A stretch of DNA of 64,000 nt from Stictocephala bisonia (GCA_035578905.1 JAQJVL010000581.1:381001-445000); one strand, 5' to 3'; counted from the stretch's first letter, positions 1 to 11,117 are shown. The notes: a model not told the origin generated them from the sequence alone. Numbers and translations: made by a program.

Positions 1-1905
1 TGAATTCTTGTTGAGCAGGGACGCCCAGAGCGTAGTGACTGATCTGTCCGTCTGCAAATGCAAGATTGCTGGACGAGGCCTGAAGATCTTGAGCTGAGCT
101 TTGGAGATCTCGGGATGGGGAGAGATGTCCCTTGAGACGATTAGCGCTACGGCAATTGTGTACGAACGCAGGAACTAGAGCAAAAATTCGCTCAAGTTTT
201 TCCACACACTACGAGAAATTCGTCAGAAGGTCCCGGTCCTTCTGCGGAATGGTTAGTTAGGACGACTAGCGCGTCTTCTTGAGCTCATCGGACGATGAGA
301 GGTTCACAGGATGAACTGCTTAGAGGGCAGTCCTGTTGAGGGAGGCTGAGCCACGGTGGTCCCCGTCCACCTAGAGAGTGTGGTTCATAAGCTGGGAGGC
401 AGAAATGCCCCGTGATGCGCAGTCTGCTGGGTTGTCAGTTCCTGCTATATGTCGCCATGAGTCGGGTGATACGAGTTCTTGGATCTGGAAACTCGGTTTG
501 AAACATACGTCTTAAGCCTATAAGGCGGAGTTCGTAGCCATGTGAGTACTACTGTTGAGTCACACCATAAAAAGGTGGTTTGAGGGGGTGATTGTCTCCT
601 TAAATATTGACTGACAATGAGTTGTTATCTTAGCGAGCAGATGCGCTCCGCAAAGCTCGAGACGCGGAAGTGTCACTCGTTTCAAAGGAGCGACGCGTGT
701 TTTCGCCATTATGGGGCCGAATGATGACGTCACCTGTCGAAAGCTGGCAGCGGAAAATACAACACCGCACTATATCCACTTTCTGACGCATCAGAGAATC
801 CATGGAGTTCTACGGCGCAAGGAGAGTGAGAGTGGGGAAAACGCTCGAGGAATTGAGACATGCACTATGTGCTGCACGTCAGTGATGAATGAGTGCCATT
901 TTTCGCAAGTTCGGATGGCAAGGGTTCATCCCAAGACAGACCTGTAGTCCCAGAGGAGTTGCATAAAGCATTTTGCCTGCATTATGCAAGGAGAGAGAAA
1001 TCCACAGGGATCATATATCTTGGCTATTAAGCTCAAGACATAGCGTTTGGTAGGGCGCTCGTCAGGCGGTATGTTAAGAGAGTATGTGAAACAATCCGTG
1101 GTAGGCGACCAATGTAAACCAAGGATAGAGAACTGCGGAGATAGAGATTCTTGCAGAAACACTGGAGACTCGCGATGTCCTTCCGGCAGAGCTTGGAGTA
1201 GGCGAGTAGAGTTAGAGACCCACTTCCGGAGTTCGGAAACCTCCTTGACGCAGTAGACGGATGAGCTGCTCCTGCAGTTCTAAGGCCGATTCCTCTGTGT
1301 CCGCACCGGAGATGATGTCGTCCACGTAGGTCTGAGTCCTCAGCACGCATGCAGCGGAGGGGAAGTTCCCACCTTCGTCGTCTGCAAGTTGGTGCAGAGT
1401 CTTGATCGCCAAGTAGGGAGAGGTATTCATGCCGTAAGTAACAGTGTTCAATTGATATGTTGAGAGAGGATCCTTGGATGGTCACGCCATAAGATAAGTT
1501 GAAATTTCCGGTCATCTGGATGTACTCGGATTTGCCGATACATCTGACGGATGTCACAGCAAAAAACAATATTATGACACCTGAAGTGAAGTAGTATGTC
1601 ACAAATATTTGTTTGGAATTTGCGCCCGGATCAATAAGACATCGTTGAGAGAAACACCAGTACTGGTCTTGCAACTCGCATCAAAGACAGTACGGAGTTT
1701 TGTTGGTGGAACTATTTTCCTTTAGCACCCCATGGTGGGGGAGGAAATAGTGTGGCTTAGTTAAATCAGGATTTTAAACTTTGGCCATGTTGGTCGAGAG
1801 ATTGATATTCACTGATAAAATCGTGATAGAGTTGAGATAAGTGAGGTTGAGCGTTTAATTTCCGCTCGAGAGAATGAAATCGGCGCTCAGCAATAGGCTG
1901 AGGAC
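1..1905 (-). pseudogene. BEL/Pao retrotransposon pol remnant (RT, RNase H, start of integrase region)
   Basis: Minus-strand pieces in several frames resemble BEL/Pao pol, the polyprotein that copies element RNA into DNA and integrates it. Near 1780-1650 is the RT start (YFLPHHGVLKENSS). At 1451-1212 a segment carries the catalytic motif as TYVDDIISG. At 1162-926 lies RYVLSLIAKIYDPCGFLSP, typical of the BEL/Pao RT to RNase H connector. Near 470-370 a piece reads DSWRHIAGTDNPADCASRG, a hallmark before the integrase zinc-binding region, followed by a stop. Frameshifts and stops break the reading repeatedly, so it cannot make a full polyprotein. The integrase core and 3' LTR would lie left of base 1. 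It follows the gag/protease reading frame (4087-1910) in the same orientation. Confidence 0.85.
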
Positions 1906-1909
1906 GATC

Positions 1910-4087
1910 CTAGGGCAGAATGATTCTCCTTAAACGGAAGTCGAACGGTGTAGCGTCCGGTTTCATCTCGAGAGTGAGAAGTGGCGAAGTGAGCATCACA
2001 TTGTTCTTCTTCTTGGTCTTCTTCGAATACACAGGAATTTCCTCTTGAAGCCAGAACCGCTGAAGTGATGAGTGTAGATCTGCGTCGCTTGCTGAGTGTA
2101 GAGAGACATGGAGGCTCGTAGAGGTGAGAGGGGATGCGAAAGGCGCGCTGGGAGCAGTACCCAGTACGACAAACCCGAAATGCGTGCCAATTACATGTGG
2201 CATATGCTGCCCCAGTGAGAACTGCTCATTAGTGAGTATTTTTAGAAATATACTCCCACCTAGGATAACGTCAATTCGTCCAGGTAAATGGAATGTGGGA
2301 TCAGCGAGAATGTAACTCTGAGTCTTATTGTAGACTTCTGGGGCTAGAGGTACTCTGGGTAAATCCACGGTCAATTTTTCCAATATTAACATTGGCTGGT
2401 CAGGAGCAATGATGAGACCAGATAGAGTGCTGACTGTGAGATGAGTTTGACCTTTTGGTTTTGTCGTGCTTTGGCTGAGGCCAGAGATGTGAGTTTGAGA
2501 CTTAGTACGGCGCACTCCCAAGAGTTGAGCGGCGCGTTCGGAAATTAAATCCGTCATACTCCCTGAATCAAGTAAAGCCCTGAATACAGGAGTTTTTAGT
2601 TGTACCAGTAAGGTGCCCAACAGCACGGTGTAACAATCTGGCATAGAGGGGGGTGAATCTTGAGAAACGAGAGTCACCTGAGAATCGTTATGGTTCTTAC
2701 TAGAGCGATGACGTGTACTGGAGACGTCATGAGCTGTGTTACTACGGACGGGCTGATTAGCAGCATTGCCCGAGACAGCTTGAAAGTGTAACAATGAATG
2801 GTGTTTTTTGTTACACGTGAGACACTTGGCCTTAGATTGGCATTCCATGAGTTCATGAGCGCCTAAGCATGAGATGCAGCGATTATGTCTCATGACGAGC
2901 TGATGTCGTTCTTGAGGAGTTTTGTCGCGAAAAACCGTACATGAATAGACTTTATGTCCACTCTGATTACAGATGAAACATGGAGGAGGCATAGTCTTGG
3001 TTTGAGCGGAGTTAGAGTGAGTTGTGACCATTGAAACATCACTAGAGCGAATGTTCACCCTTTTTGGCGCAGTCACCTTGTTGCGGGTGTGAGGAGGAAC
3101 ATAAGTAGAAGCCTTTACCTGCGGAACGTTATGAATATTGGCATCTTCAGTTTGGCTGCATTCAGTGTTCAAAAATGTTATTATTTCTTTGACTTCTGGT
3201 AACGAGTGAGCAGACGCGTCATTCGAAGAGGTTGACTGGGAAGCTTCCAGCCTTTTTCGTAAGTCGGAATCCATACGTCGGAGGATGAGGGCAGAGAGGA
3301 GCGGATTGTTTTCACCTACGTCACAATGTAAAGCTTTCAATGCCTGAGAGTGTTCTCTATATTGATTGACAAATAGTCTGAGACCCTTGATTGAGGATGA
3401 ACTGATTTGAGGCAGGTCCAGTAACTGGTTCAAATGGAGAGTTTGTAACCTCCGGGAATTATGGTAGCGATCCCGTAGGAGGTCGTATGCTATTAAGTAA
3501 TTAGCAGAGGTTAGATTGAGTCCTTTAATTAGGTTTAAGGGTTCGCCACTCAAAACGCTCAATAAGTACTGAAACTTCAATACTGCACTAAGACTGGCAT
3601 TACGGTGAATGGTTGTATCAAATAAATTGATAAAGGAAGTCCAAGTCAGAAGATCGCCCGAGAATTTTTGTAACTCCAATTTTGACAGACGGACCTGAGA
3701 GACACTAGAGACCTGAGGAGTCATACTGACGTCACTCAAAGCCAAAGGTGTTTTGGGTTCTTCGACTGGAAGTAGCGTTTCGATTATACCCAAAATATGG
3801 GCGTAGACATTGTTAATAGAGTCCTGATCTTCCGCTAAGACTTCGTCTTCAATGGCCTCATCATCTATTAGATTTAAGGCTCGTTGCAGGTTAGCCTCAA
3901 AATCAGCTTTCTTTTTCTTGACTTCATTAGAGACGATTGATAAGCTCTTCAGTTGAGCAGTCATAAGAAGCTCCTTTTGCGTAGCGAATTCTTCAACTTG
4001 AGTTTTTATTTTAGCGAAGCGTGCTTTAGTTAACGCTGTAAGACGAGTATAGAGAGCCGCCTTGAAATCAGAAACTTTAGGAGCCAT
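1910..4087 (-). CDS. BEL/Pao gag-protease open frame
   Basis: A long uninterrupted minus-strand frame of about 725 residues from the ATG at 4087-4085 (MAPKVSDFKAAL). An upstream in-frame ATG at 4186 adds 33 residues; I prefer 4087 because family gag proteins start with a similar lysine-rich helix. The middle matches the BEL/Pao gag domain (FSGDLLTWTSFINLFDTTIH). It is followed by a CX2CX4HX4C zinc knuckle (CFICNQSGHKVYSC), a second cysteine cluster (CLTCNKKHH), and an aspartic protease with FRALLDSGSMTDLISERA (DSGS active-site triad). The frame stops at 1910, just where the RT should begin, so it is the front half of a broken gag-pol. No LTR could be matched at either side because the partner lies outside the window. 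Confidence 0.85.
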   Translation of the reverse strand: MAPKVSDFKAALYTRLTALTKARFAKIKTQVEEFATQKELLMTAQLKSLSIVSNEVKKKKADFEANLQRALNLIDDEAIEDEVLAEDQDSINNVYAHILGIIETLLPVEEPKTPLALSDVSMTPQVSSVSQVRLSKLELQKFSGDLLTWTSFINLFDTTIHRNASLSAVLKFQYLLSVLSGEPLNLIKGLNLTSANYLIAYDLLRDRYHNSRRLQTLHLNQLLDLPQISSSSIKGLRLFVNQYREHSQALKALHCDVGENNPLLSALILRRMDSDLRKRLEASQSTSSNDASAHSLPEVKEIITFLNTECSQTEDANIHNVPQVKASTYVPPHTRNKVTAPKRVNIRSSDVSMVTTHSNSAQTKTMPPPCFICNQSGHKVYSCTVFRDKTPQERHQLVMRHNRCISCLGAHELMECQSKAKCLTCNKKHHSLLHFQAVSGNAANQPVRSNTAHDVSSTRHRSSKNHNDSQVTLVSQDSPPSMPDCYTVLLGTLLVQLKTPVFRALLDSGSMTDLISERAAQLLGVRRTKSQTHISGLSQSTTKPKGQTHLTVSTLSGLIIAPDQPMLILEKLTVDLPRVPLAPEVYNKTQSYILADPTFHLPGRIDVILGGSIFLKILTNEQFSLGQHMPHVIGTHFGFVVLGTAPSAPFASPLTSTSLHVSLHSASDADLHSSLQRFWLQEEIPVYSKKTKKKNNVMLTSPLLTLEMKPDATPFDFRLRRIILP

Positions 4088-4187
4088 TTTGAATTTTTCA
4101 GATACAGTAAGTAGTAAAACAAAATTAAATGTAGATATGAAATACAAGACACTATTGTGAGCAGAGCACCAAGTCGCTAAATACATT

Positions 4188-5484
4188 TTTCCATATTTTA
4201 TTTATATTTATTTTGACTTACTTACTACAGTATTAAAATATCGGCAGAGACATCACAAATTATTTTGCAATAAGAACAATAAACAAACATCAGAATAGAT
4301 TCAAAGTGTGAGGTAAGCTTAATCTGCAATGTTATAACAATTGCAGTCTTGATTGGTTCCACTGAGAACTTTGCTTTGATAGCTACATTTGTTAGTAGCA
4401 ATGTGTATGAACACCAGAGAGCAAGGAAAAAGTATAAATTTTATTTTCAATGAGAGATCAGAGAACTAATTATTTTTAGTTAATTAGCTTCCAATAAGCT
4501 TATGGTAATAACACATTAGAGAGAGACATGATAAATAGCTAATTTTTGCTTATTTCAGAGAGAGTGTACAAAACTAGTTATGTATAGTTAGTTAGTTAAT
4601 TATTAGTTCAGCAAAAATACAAATAAATATGAATTAGGTAATTTAGGTAATTAGCCAAACAAAATTTATTTACCCTAGCAGAGAAATGTGTGTTTAATAA
4701 AGCTTAACTGCTTTACCAAAAGAGACTTAAACTAGGCTAATTGACTGTACACAGTAAAAGACAATAGTTGACCTCACAAAAACGGAATGAAAAAGCAATA
4801 TATTGTACAGTAAAAAGCCGTATAAAACGCCTTTTGTACTTAATTAGCCTTCAAATGCTAATTAGAAAAATAGAATAAAAGATAATAATTTAATTTAAGA
4901 TTAAATATATAAGCTTATTCACATTTTTCAATTTATATTTCTAAGTATATACACATAAATGAATTAACTAGCCATTGCTATAATCCTTATAATGAGAAGC
5001 ATTGACTAATGCCTGTGACTACCACAAGGTATGTGAGTAGCGCACTGTCAATAAAGTAAACGAACTATAACAATAAAGTAAACAAACTATAACAATAAAG
5101 TAAACAATTAAGTTGACAACTCTCAGCGCATGCGCTATAGAGCGGATGTGCTGCAGACAGTCAGAGAGAGAGTGAGGGGTTGCAAAAATCAATACTGCCT
5201 ACCTCGAATCGGCACGCTTCGGAGATGTTCGTGATTCTTCGTAAGCAGTACGCCTGGTATTGGGCCAGGAGCGGGGCTTTCGCAAACTACAAGGAAAGGC
5301 AATTGCAAATGGCGAACACTGAAGTGAATCGTGCGTTTCTATTATCCACAAATTAGAGTTTCTGTATTTCCAAAAAACTGTATCCTAGAAATCCGGCTCA
5401 AAGGACCAAAACATGAGTGGTAAAGGAGAGATGAGAAAATTAAATATTTATATAAATTGATTCGAAGGACCAGGGAATTTTATA
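4188..5484. other. AT-rich leader region of the BEL/Pao copy; possible 5' LTR, not delimited
   Basis: No coding region seen. As this lies upstream of the minus-strand gag it should hold the 5' leader and LTR of the BEL/Pao copy, but no second LTR is present to define its ends and I could not identify a primer-binding site. It contains a 22-bp tandem repeat at 5049-5108 and a more GC-rich block at about 5110-5330. Confidence 0.4.
5049..5108. repeat. 22-bp tandem repeat, about 2.8 copies
   Basis: The unit is CAATAAAGTAAACRAACTAT plus AA, repeated almost exactly; the third copy is partial. Confidence 0.8.
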
Positions 5485-6297
5485 TTAAAAAACGCCCAAA
5501 AAGTTAATGTCTATAGAGAGAGTTCGTGGATAATTTGTTGTTACAAAATGGGACAAAATGTCGAGCAATATATTGATGCTTACAAAAATAAATAAAGTTA
5601 CACACATGAAAATGATGGAACAGTACCTTGTCCAATATTCCGATGAGATGAGGGAAGGTCCGGAGACAACCGTTGGTGACGTGGTAGCTAGGTCCACCAA
5701 TGTCCTGGTGCAATGGAGGGAAACGCAACGAACGACAGTTCTCACTTCAGTTCGTCTTGAGTCTTCTTGACACGAATCGCGGTAGAACGCTTTCGCAATG
5801 TTTCATCTGCCATGGAAGCGTGCACAAGGAAGTTCTAGAAGATCTTGAAGCACAGATTACAATGGGAATTTACAAGAGATATTAAAAGACGTTTAAGAGT
5901 GGTTAATAGAGATTTAGAGATAAAATATAGAGACAAAACGAGGCAGAGGGCCTCCAAAAGAGAGAAATTATGTAAATTAGAGAAGTGTACATCGACAGTG
6001 TACTGTGCAGCAGGGACGTTACCAGACTGGGTTGGCGTAAACCCCGCGTCGATGCAAAACCGTTTTTAGAACAGTGCATTCCAACCAATCAGATTCAAGA
6101 CGACTGACTACGTCATATCGCCTGATTTATATCGCTACGAAAGCGTTATCCCCCTCTCTCTTTCTCTCTGTTGAGATGTTTCAAATTAAAAAATAAGATA
6201 ACTTAAAATGCGCTCTTGGCTTAAAAACTATTTCTTAATGCTAAAGTGTTAACACATTAAATGGTATTAGAAAACCTTAAAGTATAAGCACTGAACA
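5485..6297. other. No gene recognised
   Basis: Short open frames exist on both strands, but none resembles a known family and none is long. The block 6000-6170 is somewhat GC-richer. Probably decayed repeat sequence. Confidence 0.4.
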
Positions 6298-6505
6298 CTA
6301 CTCTTAGTCAGATACTGAATAGAGCAGACCGCTGTCTACCCTCAGTCAGATATTGAGTAGAGCAGACCGTTGTCTACTCTCAGTCAGATACTGAGTAGAG
6401 CAGACACCGCTGCCTACTATCAATTAGATACTGAGTAGAGCAGACTGCAGTCTACTTTCAGGAGATACTGAGTCGAGCAGACCGCTGTCTACTCTCAGTT
6501 AGAGA
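6298..6505. repeat. 38-bp minisatellite, about 5 copies
   Basis: Tandem copies of a unit centred on CAGATACTGAGTAGAGCAGA followed by CCGCTGTCTACTCT. Copies begin near 6306, 6344, 6382, 6422 and 6460, with 1-6 differences each and small indels. No coding meaning. Confidence 0.9.
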
Positions 6506-7482
6506 GATCAAAATGTAAAAAATTATCAATAAAACATGGTGTAGGCACTTGACAGACTTAGAAAAACAATTTAAAGCTATAATAGAACGAAATGCAATAT
6601 TTAACCCATTGCGTATCAGTGACAAGCTCAGCTCGCATACAATGGCTGGCCTGGGTACAATGACGAGCTCAGCCTGCATAAGCGATCTGCTTTTACTTCT
6701 CCACCAAATAGTTAAAATTGACACTCCTAGGTTGCGTAAGCATCTCTATTCATCAACTGGGTATTTTAAAAAACTGGTTTCGTTTATAAAGACTTTCATA
6801 AATATCCTATAGATCGCAGTAGTAGAAGCAGTTTATATTTTGTTCAGTGATATAATACTGTATATTTAGTTTAGATATAGTGCGTTTCTACCCACGTCGG
6901 TGCACCGATATTGTAAGTGACATTGAGGTTAGTGAAACAGACAGATGAGGCAGTTGTTGTAAGCCTAGGCTATTCGATGATTCAGACTTGGTTATCTCTT
7001 CGCCTGAAGTGCCTGCGCTATATATCTAAAATACAACTTCGACATCGTCTCCGCCACCCTATAACCTGGCTCGCTACTGGTGCTGTTGCCACTGCTATAT
7101 CGCCAATACCCCAGCAGGCCACTGTTACATCTAATCAATTATTACCAATTACCTGCAGTTTTATAGTGGCGCACTGTTATTGTTCTGCCGGCCGCTGCGC
7201 AAATTAATTTGTACCTGCTGGGGCGCGGGCCTACAAATAATTCGATCCGCAATGGGTTTTAATTAATGAAATAAATGACAAAATACAAAATTGAGCACAT
7301 GGTCTTGCAACTGGTTTATGAACAAACCTAGAAAATGTAATTCAAACCTATAGAAAAGAACACAAGAATCACAGTAACAAAAACTGAATATTGCAAGATA
7401 AAATTTTACTACCAAACAAAAAGGTTTTCACAAAAAGGGTGCTTAAGTATTTTAAATTAAAACAAACTAAACAACTTACGTT
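6506..7482. other. No gene recognised
   Basis: Only short frames without family resemblance. TTAACCCATTGCGTATCAGT at about 6601 looks like the end of a TTAA-targeting element, but no matching second end was found. Confidence 0.35.
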
Positions 7483-7575
7483 ACCACTATATACTAGGCT
7501 ATTTACCTTTGTGATCCGTCAAGTAATCCAACATTTGTAGCTTAGCTACGTGCGTTTCAACCTGCCATCTTGCAT

Positions 7576-7705
7576 TTTCATCGGACCAGAGGTTAGAGTT
7601 TTCAATGTGATTTAAGAAAATTTCAGCTAGAATACCAGAAAGAGGCGAGCCCATAGCTAAGCCCTCGTTTTGGGAGTAAAAGTTGTTGTTAAACTTGAAC
7701 ATGAA
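7576..7705 (-). pseudogene. Inverted fragment of Penelope RT
   Basis: Minus-strand translation gives the RT motif region YSQNEGLAMGSPLSGILAEI followed by FLNHIENSNLWSDENA, after which it runs into the inverted terminal repeat. It is joined head to head with the + strand RT copy, which starts with the same EIFLNHIENSNLWSD segment. A short 5' inversion of this kind is common in Penelope-like copies. Confidence 0.8.
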
Positions 7706-8791
7706 ATTTTCTTAAATCACATTGAAAACTCTAACCTCTGGTCCGATTAAAATAAGTTCAGATCTAAAATAGTATTTTACTGTCGTTATGTGGACGACAC
7801 TTTTGTCATATTCAATGGGAGTGATAGACAACTAAAAATGTTTAGTAATTATCTGAACAGAATTCACACGAATATCAAATTCACTTTGGAAATTGAAGAC
7901 AATAGTTTGTTGAATTATCTGGACCTGACAGTTTTTAAAGTTAACAACAATTTAAATTTCAAAATATATAGAAAACCTACGACTACCGACCTAACAATTC
8001 ACTCTAGCTCACACCATCCATATAATCAAAAAATGGCAGCTTACAACAGCCTAGTCCACAGACTTTTAAACGTCCCACAAAGCGAGGAGGATTTCAAAGA
8101 TGAAGTTTTAACTATAAAATATATAGCAACTCAAAACGGATACCCAAGCAATATAGTTGATAACTTAATAAGAAAATAACAAAGCAAACCAAACAATCCA
8201 CAGCCACAACAAAATGATTCTAGTAAAAATAAAAAGTATGTGTCTATGGAATACGGTTCAACAGGGCTAAATCACACGATAAAAAACGAATTGGCAAGAA
8301 ATAATGTAACTGTCTCATACAAAACCAACAATAAACTAGATATCATGTTGAAACCCCGCCCGACTGAGAAAAAACCTATTGAAGACACTACAGGAGTATA
8401 CAGATTGTCTTGTGACGACTGTCCAAAATATTATATTGGTCAAACAACCAGATCTTTTAAAAAACGTTTTAAAGAGCATTTACCGGCCAGATCCATCAAA
8501 CAGTCACAAACTAAATCAGCCTTCGCCTCTCACCTTATTGACAACAACCATAATTATACAGACTTCCAAAATAACTTAAAGGTTCTCAATGTATGTAAGA
8601 AAGGTCGGTTTCTAAACTGCTTAGAAGAGTTTCAAATTTACAAGGCAATAAAAACCGAACCAAACAACGTTCTAAATCAACAAGTTTCCTTCACATCGAA
8701 TTTAATTTACAACACCGCTATAGGTATCATGGATTCAGATGGCAGATGTCAAGGACACACACGTCACAGAAGCATTGATAACAACAGCTGA
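7703..8791 (+). pseudogene. Penelope-like RT + GIY-YIG endonuclease, two in-frame stops
   Basis: Penelope-type reverse transcriptase fused to a C-terminal GIY-YIG endonuclease, the enzyme pair that nicks the target and primes copying of element RNA. The frame starts inside the RT at EIFLNHIENSNLWSD, has a stop near 7749, then shows the catalytic motif CRYVDDTFVIF (about 7781) and continues to LIRK and a TAA at 8177-8179. The same frame continues past this stop into 8240-8791. That part contains the endonuclease signature GVYRLSCDDC, then KYYIGQTTRSFKKRFKEHL (GIY-like and YIG motifs with the conserved arginine). The N-terminal RT half is missing, so the copy is 5' truncated and disabled by at least two nonsense codons. 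The rest of the frame is well kept, suggesting recent insertion. Confidence 0.88.
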
Positions 8792-9045
8792 CCAAGACCC
8801 CACCAGTCACCACACACGCCCCTGCAGTAACGCTCCAACTTCTGTGCGTGTCGGTACGGCTGGTACTACCTTGGCCAAGGACAGACAGTTTATGTCCGAT
8901 GTTCGAGTTCGTGTCTTCATGTTTTGTGTTTTATTTATTCGTTTTTAATTTGTGTTTTATTAATTTGTTTTTAACTTTGACGACCTTCACGGCGATAAGT
9001 GTTCACCAATGAAAAATGTAGTTTTATTTTAATTTCACGTTCAGC

Positions 9046-9086
9046 CTGATGATGACCTGCAAGATGGCAGGTTGAAACGCGCGTAG
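9046..9086 (+). ncRNA. Hammerhead-ribozyme-like motif, PLE A right repeat
   Basis: CTGATGA at 9046-9052, one extra T, stem GACCTGC (9054-9060) pairing with GCAGGTT (9067-9073) around a 6-nt loop, then GAAA at 9074-9077. The last A opens the perfect palindrome ACGCGCGT, followed by A (the expected cleavage position). The AGC just before CTGATGA can pair with GCT just after the site as stem I. The extra base after CTGATGA departs from the classical core. Confidence 0.7.
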
Positions 9087-9150
9087 CTAAGCTACAAATG
9101 TTGGATTACTTGACGGATCACTAAGGTAAATAACCTACTATATAGTGTTA

Positions 9151-9645
9151 ATTCAGTAATCCAGAGGCCTAAACATGAAACTTACGTTAGTTTAAATCTT
9201 AGCCGAGCATGGTCTATAACGTAGGAAGGTGCTGGAAAGTCAAGTCAAGAAGACGACAAAGAACAGGCCAACCAGACAGACCAAGAGCTTGAATCACGGA
9301 CAGACCAGAGACCGAGCCAACGGCCATGAAAGTAAAATGCAGACAGCTCGAGTACGAATCTCGGGCAGCCTCGCAAATGAAAGCATAGATTAAGAAAATG
9401 TACTGGTACAGTGGTACTCATTGTATGGATATAGGGGAGAGAAATGATTATTAGGCTTGTCAATTAGCTGAAAATCAGACCAATACACTGTGGTTTGGAT
9501 TCCAGGTATAGCTGTAGGTCCCTTAGTTACCTTGACTATTGTGCTATTAATAACCATTCCTTTCTGAGGAAAAGTCAAACTCAGTTAGTAACCAGACTAC
9601 ACAGGTCATCCACACTCATATAATCATTCATATTCGCCTTAAAAT
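9151..9645. other. No gene recognised
   Basis: Unique-looking sequence with short frames on both strands. A minus-strand frame near 9390-9578 is not recognised. No exon of PPP6C upstream of 9918 could be found here. Confidence 0.35.
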
Positions 9646-9648
9646 ATG

Positions 9649-9674
9649 TCGGCGTCTCATATATATACCATTCT

Positions 9675-9726
<52 letters not shown>

Positions 9727-9752
9727 AGAATGGTATATATATTTATTATAAC

Positions 9753-9822
<70 letters not shown>
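9649..9822. repeat. (TA)n microsatellite with internal inverted repeat
   Basis: Two long AT-dinucleotide runs (about 9679-9722 and 9757-9822) separated by an inverted copy of the flank (TACCATTCTTATGTA versus TACATAAGAATGGTA), giving a large cruciform-capable tract. Translated frames here are YI repeats and not genes. Confidence 0.9.
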
Positions 9823-9824
<2 letters not shown>

Positions 9825-9917
9825 TGGTTCTTTAATGACAAAAAGGTTGCATTGCTCAAAAGATGTAATAGTTCTTTAAAGTTTTTTTCTTTAATAGCTG
9901 TTGTGTTGTTTATGTAG

Positions 9918-9997
9918 ATGAATGCCAGACCAAGTATGGAAACTCAAATGCCTGGAGGTACTGCTGTAGAGTTTTTGACTTGTTGACTGTAGCAGCT
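9918..9997 (+). CDS. PPP6C: Protein phosphatase 6 catalytic subunit, internal exon
   Basis: Serine/threonine protein phosphatase 6 catalytic subunit, a PP2A-like metallophosphatase acting in cell-cycle and signalling complexes. This exon encodes (D)[16 protein letters not shown] then [10 protein letters not shown], nearly identical to the PP6 segment after the GNHE metal-binding motif of animal homologues. It begins with two bases of a split GAT codon after a TATGTAG acceptor and ends at a codon border before GTAAGT, a consensus donor. The next coding exon is 19 kb downstream at 29082. Upstream exons (metal-binding GDxHG, GDxVDRG and GNHE motifs) were not found in the first 9.9 kb and are presumably left of the window. 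Confidence 0.93.
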
Positions 9998-10024
9998 GTA
10001 AGTATATTTTTCTGTTCATGATGT

Positions 10025-10258
10025 AACATGCATAAAATAATATCTTGAATCAAATAATTTGAAAAAAAACCATGCTTTCAAATAAAAAACAAGTTTAAAG
10101 TGGTTAGTAGAGATTGGATTTTATCATACAAAATATGCAGCACTGTACCATAGCACATTTATTAATTATTCAATTAATAATACTGTAAAAATCCTATATT
10201 TAGAGAAAAATGAAGTGGTTGAACAACTATAGCTATTTGTATATTACATAAAGTCATA
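10025..10258. other. Intron sequence before the mariner insertion
   Basis: AT-rich intronic sequence without recognised features, ending in the TA target at 10257-10258. Confidence 0.5.
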
Positions 10259-10405
10259 CAGGGTGGCGCACGATATGATCCAACATTTGTTTTGGTAGTA
10301 TTTATTCCGGTTACCTATTATTACTCTATTGTAAGTTGGCAAAATCAGCTGTTTATGGAGATTAGTTCTTTCTGTTTCCGCTTCTGTTATTATTACTGTT
10401 GCAAG

Positions 10406-10462
10406 ATGGCTGACAAAGGAAGATTGTCTGTGGACCAACGCATAAAGACTGTGTTGTTTTTT
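10406..10462 (+). pseudogene. mariner transposase, N-terminal part
   Basis: Begins at ATG 10406 with MADKGRLSVDQRIKTVLFF, the conserved start of a widespread insect mariner-type transposase. It is cut by a TTAA MITE inside the TTT codons at 10461-10464. Reading on at 11023 restores the frame exactly. Confidence 0.85.
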
Positions 10463-10464
10463 AA

Positions 10465-11018
10465 CACATTCAATGCTGAAAAAATAAGTTAAAAACATGT
10501 CACATGGCTAAAATAATATTTTATTCCAAAACAATACCTTATATAGTCAGGAAACAGGGTTGATACACCAAATCCAGTTTAAAGCCTCAATTCTGGTAGA
10601 TCGGGGCTTCCGAAGTGATCGTCCGCCGGTGATCAAGCCGCACATCGCAACGAAACCCATACGCGCCGCGAGACGCCTGCCGCCATTAGAACAGTGACAT
10701 TAGTTATAAACACAACTCGATACATCACAATTATATACACACACTCTATTTACATATATTTACAGCCCATCCATCCATCCAGTACACATTGTCTTTTGTA
10801 GCCAACTGGCTCAAAATGACGCGATCCACGAACGAAAAACACAGAAACGTGACGCGAGAAACAGGCTATAATGCGGCGCAAATCTGACCCTTCTAAGGCA
10901 AGTGGCTAGGCCACACTGAATCTTACAAGCCAGCATTGCTCCATCGACCGCCGGCGATCAATCCGCTGCGCGCGCAAGCACGCTACCCCCTGCCAGCGGG
11001 CGACTCCCACTAAATGTG
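10465..11018 (-). mobile_element. TTAA-flanked MITE 1 (piggyBac-type, non-autonomous)
   Basis: Flanked by TTAA at 10461-10464 and 11019-11022. Ends are CACATTCAATGCTGA on the left and, inverted, CACATTTAGTGGG on the right. Its reverse complement is closely similar to MITE 2 (14018-14982) along most of its length, including a block around TGGATCGCG and TTTTGAGCCAGTTGGC. No coding capacity. TTAA duplication assigns it to the piggyBac type of target choice. Confidence 0.85.
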
Positions 11019-11022
11019 TTAA

Positions 11023-11117
11023 TGAAACAAAAAGTGCGGTGCTTACACAAAGATGGCTTCGTGCTCATTTTCAAACTCGCTGGTCACCATCATTTAAAAC
11101 TATTCTTAGACTTGTAT
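11023..11117 (+). pseudogene. mariner transposase, second part (helix-turn-helix region)
   Basis: Joined across MITE 1 the frame continues as NETKSAVLTQRWLRAHF, then QTRWSPSFKTILRLV, the paired-type DNA-binding region of the transposase. It stops at CTTAGACTTGTAT (11105-11117), which is repeated almost exactly at 15503-15514, where the third part begins. Confidence 0.85.

Larger units (their letters stand above)
7483..9150 (+). mobile_element. Penelope-like element A with inverted terminal repeats
   Basis: The block is bounded by a roughly 90-bp inverted repeat: 7483-7574 reads as the reverse complement of about 9060-9150 (shared core GCTAAGCTACAAATGTTGGA on the right arm). Between them lie a reverse transcriptase and a GIY-YIG endonuclease on the + strand plus a short inverted RT piece on the minus strand at the left. 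This pLTR-like inverted arrangement with a truncated inverted partner is typical of Penelope-like retroelements. The right arm carries a hammerhead-like core at 9046-9077. The element lies in the presumed intron upstream of the 9918 PPP6C exon. Confidence 0.85.

Noticed and set aside
5558..6088. Several short frames on both strands
   Set aside because: Overlapping, short, no similarity and no splice context.
7499..7702. A single 67-codon minus-strand gene
   Set aside because: It is a fusion of an inverted RT fragment with terminal-repeat sequence, not an independent gene.
9646..9879. Protein frames of YIYIYI type over TA runs (also at 36935, 49898 and 56169)
   Set aside because: Translation of a dinucleotide microsatellite.
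1..9917. Upstream PPP6C exons (GDxHG, GDxVDRG, GNHE motifs)
   Set aside because: Looked for by eye and not found; presumably outside the window.
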